Below, piece after piece: positions 53,719-62,595 of a stretch of 64,000 nt of DNA (the stretch's first letter is position 1; every line of letters begins with the position of its first letter). The stretch spans positions 23,020 through 87,019 of the forward strand of contig CAJPVJ010000013.1 in NCBI GenBank assembly GCA_905397405.1, in the 5' to 3' direction. The DNA is from Oppiella nova (taxonomy: Eukaryota; Arthropoda; Arachnida; Sarcoptiformes; Oppiidae). The notes under the pieces were generated by a model. It ran no database searches and was not told the DNA's origin. It saw only the letters and a program-made list of their open reading frames with translations. The position numbers were made by a program, and so were the translations under genes.

Positions 53719-54546
53719 ATGTCGCTTAAAGGAAAAACACTTTTTATTACCGGTGCAAGCCGAGGAATAGGGCGAGAGATTGCACTAAAAGCTGCACAAG
53801 ATGGTGCGAACATTGTGATTGCTGCAAAATCTACACAAGAGCATGCTAAATTAGGAGGCTCGATTTTTACTGTTGCTCAAGAAGTTGAGTCGGCAGGTGG
53901 TCAAGCTTTAGCACTTCAGCTGGATGTACGTGATCAAGATGCGGTTGCGCTTGCCATGAAACAAGCAGCAGCGCATTTCGGTGGAATTGATATTTTAATT
54001 AACAATGCTGGTGCGATTAAACTGTCTGGTGTGGAGACGCTTGACCCAAACCGTTTCGATTTAATGTATCAGATTAATACACGTGCTGTGATGGTATGTA
54101 GTCAAGCAGCATTACCATACTTAAAAAACAGTGACAATCCACATATTTTAAATCTTTCACCGCCGTTAAACTTGGATGAAAAATGGTTTGCCAGCTATGC
54201 ACCTTATACCATTACTAAATATGGCATGAGTATGCTGACTTTAGGAATGAATCAAGAGTTTGCCAGTTATGGAGTGAGTGTAAATTCACTTTGGCCGAGA
54301 ACGATTATTGCCACAGCTGCAATTGAGTTTTCTTTAGGTGGTAAGCAATTATTTAGCAGAGCTCGTAAACCGAACATTATGGCAGACGCCGCTTATCGTA
54401 TTTTAAACAGTGAGCAACGTGCTTTAACAGGACGGTTGTTGATTGATGAAGAAATTCTACGAGAGTCGGGTATTACAGATTTTTCTGAATATCGCTATGC
54501 TGATTCAGAGGATGAGTTGATGGTTGATTTGTTTGTTAAAGAATAA
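53719..54546 (+). CDS. SDR-family oxidoreductase (HSDL2-like)
   Basis: A 275-residue short-chain dehydrogenase. The NAD(P)-binding motif is 'FITGASRGIGREIALKAAQ', 'NNAG' lies near residue 95, the catalytic Ser is in 'LNLSPPL' and the YxxxK motif in 'YAPYTITKYGMSML'. The 'SPPL' and long C-terminal part resemble hydroxysteroid-dehydrogenase-like protein 2 types. The substrate is not known. It starts 34 nt after MITE copy 1, so the MITE may supply or alter its promoter. It is read in the same direction as the LysR gene. Confidence 0.82.
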   Translation: MSLKGKTLFITGASRGIGREIALKAAQDGANIVIAAKSTQEHAKLGGSIFTVAQEVESAGGQALALQLDVRDQDAVALAMKQAAAHFGGIDILINNAGAIKLSGVETLDPNRFDLMYQINTRAVMVCSQAALPYLKNSDNPHILNLSPPLNLDEKWFASYAPYTITKYGMSMLTLGMNQEFASYGVSVNSLWPRTIIATAAIEFSLGGKQLFSRARKPNIMADAAYRILNSEQRALTGRLLIDEEILRESGITDFSEYRYADSEDELMVDLFVKE

Positions 54547-54691
54547 TTGCTGAGCGGATCGCGCCAATAATCCGTACCGATTTTAAAATCCTAGTTTGAT
54601 TGTTTAAAATCGGTACATTAAAACATTGGAAATTTTTATAAAAAAGCAGAATATATAATATTGAATCTAAAAATGAGTGAGATGTAATTTC

Positions 54692-55642
54692 GTGTATGAG
54701 TTAGATTGTAAGTTGCTCAGTATTTTTTACTATATCTACAAGTTTAAAAGTGTTTCTGTTGCCGCAGATCATTTAGCGATGAGCCAACCTACAGTAAGCA
54801 ATATTCTGAACAAAATTCGTGTTCATTATAACGATCCGTTGTTTTTACGGATTGGTAATGAAATGGTGCCTACAGAATTATCTAAACAACTTTATCCTTT
54901 GATCAGTGAAGCACTGAGTAAAGTTGAAATTATTAATAATTTTAGTGTGGATTTTGATGAAACAGCATCACAGCAACAATTTACAGTTGCGATGACGGAT
55001 GTTTCTCACTTAGTTTTATTGCCTAAAATATCTCAATATCTCAAAGCACATGCACCGCATGTCAAATTAAATGTTCGCGCCATCACCTCTGAAACCAGTT
55101 ATCAGATGGCAAATGGTGAAATTGATTTGGCGATTGGTTTTTTACCGCAATTAGAAAATGGTTTCTATCAACAAAAATTATTCGAACAATTTTATGTGGT
55201 GATTGCATCTAAAGACCATCCACGATTAACTCAACAAAGCATGACCGTTGAGCAGTACTTGAGTGAATCACACATCGATATTGATGCGGGTGTGGGGCAT
55301 TATCACATCGCCAATGAGTTGTTAAATTTGGATTTAAAACGTGATGTATTGATGCGTATCCCGAGTTATCTTGGTGTTGGATTGGTGGTGCAAGATACTG
55401 ACTCGATTGCAACCGTTCCTTATTATTTGAGTGAGGTCTTGTTGTCACGAGGAAACTTACAAATTTTTCCAGCACCAATTTCGTTTCCGACTTATTCGAT
55501 TAAGCAGTATTGGCATATGTCATGTCACCATAAAACTAGCCATCAGTGGTTAAGACATATGTGTTATGAGATTTTTAGTCAGGTGAACTCAATGCCTTTA
55601 CCCAGTCAGTTATTGGGTCATGCCGATCAGCCTGAAGTTTAG
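54692..55642 (+). CDS. LysR-family transcriptional regulator
   Basis: No ATG is near the start. The GTG at 54692 ('MYELDCKLLSIFYYIYKF') gives the normal family beginning; a GTG at 54677 is the alternative. The product has 316 residues. The N-terminal helix-turn-helix is clear ('SVSVAADHLAMSQPTVSNIL', 'RVHYNDPLFLRIGNEMVPT'), and a periplasmic-binding-like effector domain follows (residues 90-300). It lies between the SDR and TetR genes inside the MITE-flanked segment, so it may control the SDR gene or the sulfur cluster. The effector is unknown. Confidence 0.85.
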   Translation: MYELDCKLLSIFYYIYKFKSVSVAADHLAMSQPTVSNILNKIRVHYNDPLFLRIGNEMVPTELSKQLYPLISEALSKVEIINNFSVDFDETASQQQFTVAMTDVSHLVLLPKISQYLKAHAPHVKLNVRAITSETSYQMANGEIDLAIGFLPQLENGFYQQKLFEQFYVVIASKDHPRLTQQSMTVEQYLSESHIDIDAGVGHYHIANELLNLDLKRDVLMRIPSYLGVGLVVQDTDSIATVPYYLSEVLLSRGNLQIFPAPISFPTYSIKQYWHMSCHHKTSHQWLRHMCYEIFSQVNSMPLPSQLLGHADQPEV

Positions 55643-55688
55643 AGGACTTTTAAAACTTAACAGCTTAAGAACAGTTATTCTTTTAACA

Positions 55689-56309
55689 TTAATTCGCTTG
55701 ATGCTCTGAATCGGTTAGCTTATCAGGTGTCATCAATGCTTGATTGACATAGAGTTTGATTAAGCGTTCACGAGAGCCAATAGACTTTTGATAGTGCGTA
55801 GAATTTAACAATAATGATGCGCCATAAGTTACTGTCCAGATATAAGACAAGTAATCACGGATTGACATACTACTGTTTAAGGCTTTGAGATGTGCTCCGA
55901 AAAGATCTTTAATTTCTAAAATACGTTGCTCACGTATGCTATAAAGTTCTTCGAATAAGTCTTTGAGTTTACGTTCGTTATTGGTTAGACGCTCTTCAAT
56001 CACATGCAGTAAAATTGTTCGATTCGAATTTAACATGTTATATAACATGTATTCAGATACATAGATTTTAATATCGTGATGATAGGCTTTAGAAATATCT
56101 AAAAGTCGTTTTTCATTCAAAATAATCAGTTCAAGATACAGTTGGTTTTTACTTTTAAAATGTTTATAGATCGTTCCTTTTGCGATATCAAGTTCAGCAG
56201 CAAGCTCACTTAACGTAATATCCTGATTATTATCAAGCAATAAGGTTTCTGCCATTGCTAAAATTTTCTCTTTGCGAAGAAGAAAATTCTGTTGGCGCAC
56301 TGAACTCAT
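55689..56309 (-). CDS. TetR-family transcriptional regulator
   Basis: A 206-residue protein. The N-terminal TetR domain ('KILAMAETLLLDNNQDITLS' and 'LAAELDIAKGTIYKHFKSKN') is typical, and the C-terminal helical domain should bind a small ligand. It faces the LysR gene and is the last gene before MITE copy 2. TetR repressors usually control an adjacent gene; the best candidate is the SDR gene. The ligand and target are unknown. Confidence 0.85.
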   Translation of the reverse strand: MSSVRQQNFLLRKEKILAMAETLLLDNNQDITLSELAAELDIAKGTIYKHFKSKNQLYLELIILNEKRLLDISKAYHHDIKIYVSEYMLYNMLNSNRTILLHVIEERLTNNERKLKDLFEELYSIREQRILEIKDLFGAHLKALNSSMSIRDYLSYIWTVTYGASLLLNSTHYQKSIGSRERLIKLYVNQALMTPDKLTDSEHQAN

Positions 56310-56428
56310 TCTATTGATCCAAAACCGCTGATGAAGAACTGGACTCAGAGTATATCAGCTATTTTGCTGATTCAATAAAACTATAGTCCATCATATTCAA
56401 TAAAATATTTATTTTTTCAATATATTTA

Positions 56429-56738
56429 GGGTCTGTAGACATTTCATAAATGGCTTGCGTTGTAGGTTGAAATTGAGCAGGCAAGGCATGAAACGAAGAG
56501 AATAGCGAGACTATTTTTGAGTTTCATAACGTAGGCTGAGCTAATTTTAGCCACAACCCTGAGCAAGAACAAAGCACTGCTTTGTTTGCAGCGCAAGGCG
56601 CAGCGGGGGACTAGCGTGTTTTTTGCCGCTACGTCGTTTCGAACTACTCATTTAGAATGACTAATTTTCGTATTTCGCGCCTCATATCGGCTAAAAAACA
56701 CACGTCGTCGCAAACATAGACGAATTGTCAACAGACCC
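56429..56738 (-). mobile_element. MITE copy 2 (310 bp)
   Basis: This is the same element as copy 1 in reverse orientation. Its ends are GGGTCTGTAGACA and TGTCAACAGACCC, with TA on each side (56427-56428 and 56739-56740). It carries about 45 extra internal bases with a CAAAGCAGTGCTTTG palindrome that copy 1 lacks, so copy 1 is probably a deleted derivative. There is no coding capacity. Confidence 0.8.
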
Positions 56739-56897
56739 TACTGATTTAGATTTTATATAAGCAAATTAGCGATGTTAAAAAAATTAATGAACAATTTATA
56801 AAACCTAAACTTAAGTATGGTCATACAATGAATATAAAGAAACTGTAAGAGATGTACCGTTTAAAAACAGCTTTAGTCAGCAACGACTTTACAAAAA

Positions 56898-56919
56898 AAC
56901 CTGATCATTTGATCAGGTT
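56898..56919 (-). terminator. Terminator of cysS
   Basis: AACCTGATCA, loop TT, TGATCAGGTT, with a U run on the minus strand (A7 at 56893-56899). Confidence 0.8.
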
Positions 56920-56945
56920 ATTCTTTTTAATAAAGGTCTTAGAAA

Positions 56946-58367
56946 TTAATCCGCGCGGCGCCAAATGGTACCTTGACGTGTATCTTCCAGTACTACACCT
57001 TGAGCAAGCAAAGACTGACGGATTTCATCTGCACGGGCAAAGTCTTTATTTTTCTTGGCATCAACACGTTGTTGAATGAAATCTTCAATATCAGCTTCGG
57101 ATAAACCAAGTGCTTCTTGACCAATGTCTGATTTTAAAAACTCATCTACATTGTATTGAACCAAGCCAAGAATATTGGTCAAGTGGCGTAAAGTAGAATA
57201 ATAAAGCGTAGATTGCGCTGCATTCTCTTCTTTAACCGCACGATTCAATTCTTTAATAATTTCGAATAAAACTGCAATTGCTTCAGATGTATTGAAGTCA
57301 TCACGCATTGCTGAATTAAAGCGCTCGACGAGCGTTTCATCTAACAGATCTGTGGTTTTATCGCCATAGACTTGTTGATATGCTTTAAATGCATGATAAA
57401 AACGAGAAAGCGTAGTTTTTGCTTCTTTTAGTGCAAAGTCCGAGAAGTTTACAGGGCTACGATAGTGTGATGACACAATAAAATAACGAATCACTTCAGG
57501 ATGAAATTTCTCCATCACATCACGAATGGTAAAGAAGTTGCCTAAAGATTTAGACATTTTTTCACCATCGACATTGATAAAGCCAACATGCATCCAGTAG
57601 TTTACATATTGTTCATCTGTTGCTGCTTCTGATTGCGCAATTTCATTTTCATGATGTGGGAATAAAAGATCTGAACCGCCACCATGAATATCGAAATGAT
57701 TGCCTAAGCAGCAAGTTGACATTGCTGAGCATTCAATATGCCAACCTGGACGGCCATTGCCCCAAGGTGAAGCCCATGATGGCTCATTTTCTTTAGCATG
57801 TTTCCATAGCACAAAATCAAATGGATGTTTCTTCTCAACTTCAACATCAACACGTTCAGAAGCGCCAGCTTGCATATCGTCAAGTTTACGTCCTGAAAGT
57901 CGGCCATAGTTCTTAAATTTTTCAACTTCAAAATAGACATCGCCATTTGCAGAAGGGTAAGCCGTGCCTTTATTGACAAGGTTACCAATCATATTCTGCA
58001 TTTGATCGATGTAATCTGTTGCGCGTGGTGCCTCATCAGGTGCTAAGCATCCTAGGTTTTCGGCATCGTCATTCATCGCCTTGATAAAACGATCGGTCAA
58101 AGCTGTAATGCTTTCGCTATTTTCATTGGCACGCGCAATAATTTTGTCATCGATATCTGTGATGTTACGAACGTATTTAACATTCCAACCTTGGCTACGT
58201 AAAAAACGAATAATGTAGTCAAAAGCAACCATCACCCGAGCATGGCCTATATGACAGTAATCATAAACTGTCATACCGCACACATACATGTCGATATGTC
58301 CTTCTTTACGGGGAACAAATTCAACTTTTTTTCGTTGCTCAGAGTTGTAAAGAACAAATGGTTGCAT
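56946..58367 (-). CDS. cysS: Cysteinyl-tRNA synthetase
   Basis: A 473-residue class I synthetase. The HIGH motif is in '[17 protein letters not shown]' and the KMSKS motif in '[18 protein letters not shown]'. The zinc-site residues are Cys30 ('[10 protein letters not shown]'), the 'HIECSAMS' Cys, and the His/Glu of '[13 protein letters not shown]'. The C-terminal helical domain binds the tRNA and ends 'GTIWRRAD'. It loads Cys onto its tRNA and is essential. The length and order are normal. Confidence 0.98.
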   Translation of the reverse strand: MQPFVLYNSEQRKKVEFVPRKEGHIDMYVCGMTVYDYCHIGHARVMVAFDYIIRFLRSQGWNVKYVRNITDIDDKIIARANENSESITALTDRFIKAMNDDAENLGCLAPDEAPRATDYIDQMQNMIGNLVNKGTAYPSANGDVYFEVEKFKNYGRLSGRKLDDMQAGASERVDVEVEKKHPFDFVLWKHAKENEPSWASPWGNGRPGWHIECSAMSTCCLGNHFDIHGGGSDLLFPHHENEIAQSEAATDEQYVNYWMHVGFINVDGEKMSKSLGNFFTIRDVMEKFHPEVIRYFIVSSHYRSPVNFSDFALKEAKTTLSRFYHAFKAYQQVYGDKTTDLLDETLVERFNSAMRDDFNTSEAIAVLFEIIKELNRAVKEENAAQSTLYYSTLRHLTNILGLVQYNVDEFLKSDIGQEALGLSEADIEDFIQQRVDAKKNKDFARADEIRQSLLAQGVVLEDTRQGTIWRRAD

Positions 58368-58565
58368 AGGTTTTCTAAAGGCTTCAATAAAATGATGATT
58401 AATCTTAACCTAAGCTCCATATTTCATAAAGTTTTATACGTTATTTTTCTAAGAAAATGAAATTTATACATTTAGGAAAGCAGCCTATTGTATTGCTATG
58501 CTAAAATAGCAAAAATATTCCATTCGATATTCAAAACTCTTTATTAGAGTTAAGGTTAGCCCATT

Positions 58566-59558
58566 TTGAATCCTGAAAATAAATCAAATCAAGTTGATTT
58601 TCAAAAAGTTGCACTTGAAACTTTACGCATTGAAGAACATGCCATAGAGATTTTAGCGACTCAAATTGATGAACGCTTTACGCGCGCATGTGAAATTATT
58701 TTACAATGCCAAGGTCGTTTAGTGATTACGGGTATGGGGAAATCTGGGCATATTGGGCGGAAAATGGCAGCAACTTTCGCATCAACAGGGACACCATCAT
58801 TCTTTATGCATCCTGGTGAAGCAGGGCATGGCGATTTGGGTATGTTGGTCAAAGGTGACGTGTTGATTGCAATTTCAAACTCTGGAAAGAGTGATGAGAT
58901 TATGATGTTGATGCCACTGATTAAGTATTTGGAAGTGCCTTTGATCACCATCAGCGGTGATGACAAAGGACCTATGCCACAAAATGCAGATGTTGCGTTG
59001 ACACTTGGAAATATCAAAGAAGCATGTCCATTAGGTTTGGCACCAACCTCAAGTACTACTGCAACATTGGTATTGGGCGATGCACTGGCTGTGGCATTAT
59101 TAGATGCACGTGGTTTTACTGCAGATGATTTTGCAATGTCACATCCTGCGGGTGCGTTGGGTAAACGATTGTTGTTACATGTTAAACATTTGATGCGTAC
59201 AGGCACTGATTTACCTAAAGTATTTCCTGATACACCAATGAATAAAGTTTTGTACGAAATTTCTAACAAGCGTTTAGGTTTAACCACTGTTGTCGATGAA
59301 AATGATACTTTATTGGGCATATTTACCGATGGTGATTTACGTCGTTTAATTGATAGACAGCAAGGTTTTGATGTGAACTTGCCTGTTTCCGCGGTCATGG
59401 TTCAAAACCCTTCAACCATTTCTAAAGAAGCACGTGCAGTTGAAGCTTTAGAAAAAATGAATGAAAAGAAAATTAGTCAATTTATTGTCGTCGATGATGC
59501 CAATAAAGTGATTGGTGTAATTAGTATGCATGACCTGATTCAAGCTGGAGTAAATTAA
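58566..59558 (+). CDS. kdsD: Arabinose-5-phosphate isomerase KdsD
   Basis: The start is a TTG at 58566 ('MNPENKSNQVDFQKVALETL'), with AAGG about 11 nt upstream. The protein has 330 residues. The SIS sugar-isomerase domain ('VITGMGKSGHIGRKMAATF', 'ISNSGKSDEIMMLMPLIKY' and 'LAPTSSTTATLVLGDALAVA') is followed by two CBS domains ('FPDTPMNKVLYEISNKRLG' and 'NPSTISKEARAVEALEKM'). It converts ribulose-5-phosphate to arabinose-5-phosphate, the first step to Kdo. It starts an LPS operon. Confidence 0.95.
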   Translation: MNPENKSNQVDFQKVALETLRIEEHAIEILATQIDERFTRACEIILQCQGRLVITGMGKSGHIGRKMAATFASTGTPSFFMHPGEAGHGDLGMLVKGDVLIAISNSGKSDEIMMLMPLIKYLEVPLITISGDDKGPMPQNADVALTLGNIKEACPLGLAPTSSTTATLVLGDALAVALLDARGFTADDFAMSHPAGALGKRLLLHVKHLMRTGTDLPKVFPDTPMNKVLYEISNKRLGLTTVVDENDTLLGIFTDGDLRRLIDRQQGFDVNLPVSAVMVQNPSTISKEARAVEALEKMNEKKISQFIVVDDANKVIGVISMHDLIQAGVN

Positions 59559-59561
59559 TCA

Positions 59562-60101
59562 ATGGCTTCTTATGTTTTACTGGAACAAGCGCGTCATATT
59601 GAAGCATTGGTTTTAGATGTAGATGGTATTTTGAGTGATGGTTTTGTGACGTTGACCAATACAGGGGATGAAATTAAATCCTTTGATATTCGTGACGGAT
59701 TGGGCATGAAACTGGTGCAAAAATCTGGGATTAAAGTCATCATTATCACAGGACGTAAAAGCAATATTGTTGAAAAACGTATGGCTGATCTGGGGGTGGA
59801 TTTGGTCTTTCAAGGTCGTGAAGACAAAGGGACTGCACTTAAAGAAGCTTGTGCTCAATTCAATTTAGATCCTGAAGACTGTTTATATATGGGCGATGAT
59901 TGGCCAGATCTTTCTGCCTTTGCAATTGCAGGAATGAAAGTCACTGTACCCAATGGGCATGTTGAAGTGCGTCGTCGAGCAGATTTAGTCACTCAGGCGA
60001 TGGGTGGGCGTGGAGCGGTGCGTGAAGTCTGTGATATGTTGCTGATGGCAAAAGGCACTTACCAAGAATTACTTGAAAAATATACAGCTATACCGCATTA
60101 A
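59562..60101 (+). CDS. kdsC: 3-deoxy-D-manno-octulosonate 8-phosphate phosphatase KdsC
   Basis: A 179-residue HAD-family phosphatase starting 3 nt after kdsD. Motif I is 'VLDVDGILSDG' with the nucleophile Asp and acid Asp. Motif II is 'IIITGRKSNIVEKR' and the acidic motif 'DCLYMGDDWPDLSAFAIAG'. It releases phosphate from Kdo-8-phosphate. It has the normal length and lies in the usual kdsD-kdsC-lptC-lptA-lptB order. Confidence 0.95.
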   Translation: MASYVLLEQARHIEALVLDVDGILSDGFVTLTNTGDEIKSFDIRDGLGMKLVQKSGIKVIIITGRKSNIVEKRMADLGVDLVFQGREDKGTALKEACAQFNLDPEDCLYMGDDWPDLSAFAIAGMKVTVPNGHVEVRRRADLVTQAMGGRGAVREVCDMLLMAKGTYQELLEKYTAIPH

Positions 60102-60140
60102 TAGCGTAAATTCAGATTGATCAAATGTTGAATGTAATTT

Positions 60141-60686
60141 ATGGATACTAAGGTTTTATATGTGACTGCAGTTGTCATCGCGGCAATCAGTGGTGGCTAT
60201 TACTATTACAGTGGAAAAGGCAAAAAGTTGGATGCGAATTCAGCAAAAAGCATGACGTATACTGCTGAGGGTATCCAGTTGGTTCAAACAGATGAAAAGG
60301 GTAATCTTTATGTTCGTGCTCAAGTGGATCGTTTAGAGCAGGATTTACAAAGAAAAACTTCAACATTGAGTAATCTCAATGCTTCGATGTTTCATCAAAA
60401 TAAAGTAGATTCAACTTTTTTTGCAAAAGAAGCACGAGGATTTAATGACAATGAAAAAGTCGTTTTATCTGGACAAGTTAAAGCGACCAAGATTGGTGAA
60501 CGAGGGACCATGGAATTTCAAACAGACGAGTTAACGGGTTACCCTAAAATACGTCAGTTTGAAACGACTCACCAAGTGACTGTTAATGCACCTGATGCAG
60601 AATTTATTAGTCAGGGTTTAAAAGCTGATTTAAACCAAGGTCAATATGAATTTGCACATATTCGAGGAAAGTATGTACCTAACTAA
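60141..60686 (+). CDS. lptC: LPS export periplasmic protein LptC
   Basis: A 181-residue protein with an N-terminal membrane anchor (residues 3-22, 'VLYVTAVVIAAISGGYYYY'). The periplasmic part is a beta-jelly-roll ('AEGIQLVQTDEKGNLYVRA', 'SGQVKATKIGERGTMEFQT'). It receives LPS from LptB2FG and hands it to LptA. The gene overlaps the lptA start. The sequence is diverged from the enteric protein but typical of Acinetobacter-type LptC. Confidence 0.85.
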   Translation: MDTKVLYVTAVVIAAISGGYYYYSGKGKKLDANSAKSMTYTAEGIQLVQTDEKGNLYVRAQVDRLEQDLQRKTSTLSNLNASMFHQNKVDSTFFAKEARGFNDNEKVVLSGQVKATKIGERGTMEFQTDELTGYPKIRQFETTHQVTVNAPDAEFISQGLKADLNQGQYEFAHIRGKYVPN

Positions 60687-61239
60687 GCCTTTTTTAATGA
60701 AACAATCTTTCCTAATAAAAGCGATCTGCACTGCCAGTTTAATGGGCTTGTCTGCAGCAGCATTTGCATTACCGTCAGATCGTAATCAGCCAATTTCATT
60801 GGTTGCAGATAAAGCAACCTATAATGAAGCTGCGGGTGTAACGACATATACCGGTAATGTCATCATTGAGCAAGGTACTATGAAGCTTCAAGCTGCTTCA
60901 ATTGTGGCTCAATTGAATAAAAATAAGCAAATTAGTACCATTACTGCCACTGGGGGCCCAGCAAAGTTTCAACAACAAGTTGATACGGCTAAGGGTGTTG
61001 CTCGTGGAGAAGCGCAAAAAATTATTTATAATGCTGAAACAGGTATTATTAATCTGATTGGTAATGCTTATTTATATCAAGATGGAGCAAGTATTCGCAG
61101 TAGTTCATTAAAATATAGTATGAACAAAGGTGATATTGAGGCTTCGGGTAGTTCAAATAGCACAGGTTCAGCGAAAGGACGTGTACAAATTATTATTCCG
61201 CCAAATAGCACCAAGTCTTTCCCTGGAGCGCGTGATTAA
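60673..61239 (+). CDS. lptA: LPS transport protein LptA
   Basis: The ATG at 60673 overlaps the lptC end by 14 nt and has GAGGA 5 nt upstream; an ATG at 60697 ('[15 protein letters not shown]') is the other choice and lacks one. The protein has 188 residues, with a signal peptide ending 'AAFALPSD'. The OstA/LptA beta-jelly-roll repeat ('[20 protein letters not shown]', '[17 protein letters not shown]', '[15 protein letters not shown]') follows. It bridges the periplasm for LPS. lptB starts on its stop codon (TAATG). Confidence 0.9.
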   Translation: MYLTKPFLMKQSFLIKAICTASLMGLSAAAFALPSDRNQPISLVADKATYNEAAGVTTYTGNVIIEQGTMKLQAASIVAQLNKNKQISTITATGGPAKFQQQVDTAKGVARGEAQKIIYNAETGIINLIGNAYLYQDGASIRSSSLKYSMNKGDIEASGSSNSTGSAKGRVQIIIPPNSTKSFPGARD

Positions 61240-61982
61240 TGACAGCATCGAATCAGCCTCAAGTACTTTGTATCAAACATTTAGCAAAAGTTTATAGTAA
61301 ACGCTGGGTGGTCAAAGACGTTTCATTTAGTATGCAAAGTGGACAGATTGTGGGTTTGCTTGGGCCGAATGGTGCGGGTAAAACCACCAGCTTCTATATG
61401 GTCGTTGGTTTGGTGCGAATGGATAAAGGTGAAATTCATCTTGATAATGAAGATATTTCTGATTTAGCTATGCATCAGCGTGCACGTAAAGGAATTGGTT
61501 ATCTTCCACAGGAAGCTTCAATTTTCAGGAAGCTAACCATTGCTGAAAATATCATGGCCATCCTTGAAACACGCAAAGACTTAGATAAACAGCAGCGTCA
61601 ACAACGTCTCAAAGAGTTATTGGAAGATTTTAAAATTACCCATATTAAAGATTCTCTTGGAATGAGTGTGTCAGGTGGTGAGCGCCGCCGTGCAGAGATC
61701 GCACGCGCACTTGCAGCAGATCCAAAATTTATGCTTTTGGATGAACCTTTTGCAGGTGTCGATCCAATTTCTGTAGGCGATATTAAAGATATTATTCGTC
61801 AGTTAAAAGATCGTGGGATTGGTGTTTTAATTACTGATCATAATGTTCGTGAAACCTTAGCGATTTGTGAGCATGCTTATATTGTGAGTGAAGGTGCTGT
61901 GATTGCGGAAGGTACGCCAGAAGAAGTGTTGGCAGATGAAACCGTGCGCCAAGTGTATTTGGGTGATGATTTTATTGTCTAA
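61239..61982 (+). CDS. lptB: LPS export ATPase LptB
   Basis: A 247-residue ABC ATPase. Walker A is '[18 protein letters not shown]', the ABC signature '[17 protein letters not shown]', Walker B '[15 protein letters not shown]', and the H-loop '[12 protein letters not shown]'. The Q-loop is in '[11 protein letters not shown]'. It powers LPS extraction with LptF and LptG. It is the last gene before a strong terminator; LptF/LptG are encoded elsewhere. Confidence 0.98.
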   Translation: MTASNQPQVLCIKHLAKVYSKRWVVKDVSFSMQSGQIVGLLGPNGAGKTTSFYMVVGLVRMDKGEIHLDNEDISDLAMHQRARKGIGYLPQEASIFRKLTIAENIMAILETRKDLDKQQRQQRLKELLEDFKITHIKDSLGMSVSGGERRRAEIARALAADPKFMLLDEPFAGVDPISVGDIKDIIRQLKDRGIGVLITDHNVRETLAICEHAYIVSEGAVIAEGTPEEVLADETVRQVYLGDDFIV

Positions 61983-62000
61983 CGACTCAGCGTTTTTAAA

Positions 62001-62031
62001 AAGATGAAGGACTTCCTTCATCTTTTTTTTT
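62001..62031 (+). terminator. Terminator of the Kdo/LPS operon
   Basis: AAGATGAAGG, loop ACTT, CCTTCATCTT then seven further T. Confidence 0.9.
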
Positions 62032-62595
62032 GCTTTTTGTGAGGTATATTTTAAAAAAAATCAGTTTTTATTCAATATTTCATTAATTATTATTTCATTA
62101 AAATTTAACAACATAGTTTTAATGTGATGGTTGTCACAGATAAAGAAATGTGTTACATGTTTTGTTTAAATTTTAATCTAAGCTAAATTCTTAAGTTTCT
62201 ATAATACCCATAAAATTTAAATGGGAATTTCATAGTTTTAAACGCTATGAGTTGTATAAAAATAACAGGCTATTCTTTTTTAAAGTAGATAAAATTATTA
62301 ATAAAATTTAAATAAATTTATAAAAGTGATTGTTGGTAATGTCAGTAATGAATATAAAGTGATAATTAAATTTAATCTCAATAAATTAGCAAAATAAACA
62401 AGTAAGATTTTAATTAAATGATAATTGCATCACAATGTAATGGTTTTAAAAAAGTTCAATCATTTAGCTATTATAGACAAGCACAGTTTTTTATATGTAT
62501 ATGTGATTTTAATATTAAAAATATACACTTGTGAAATTTATCTCACTTATTTATCTTTTTTGCATAACAGTAAATTATAAGACGGAAAAAATATT
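62032..62595. other. AT-rich leader region of the adhesin gene
   Basis: 564 nt with very low GC, no gene and no clear palindrome beyond the terminator. A long AT-rich region before a large surface gene is compatible with H-NS-type silencing, but this is inference. Confidence 0.4.

Noticed and set aside
58661-59398. Long minus-strand reading frame (245 codons) inside kdsD
   Set aside because: It is antisense to a fully conserved kdsD gene and has no family resemblance or ribosome site.
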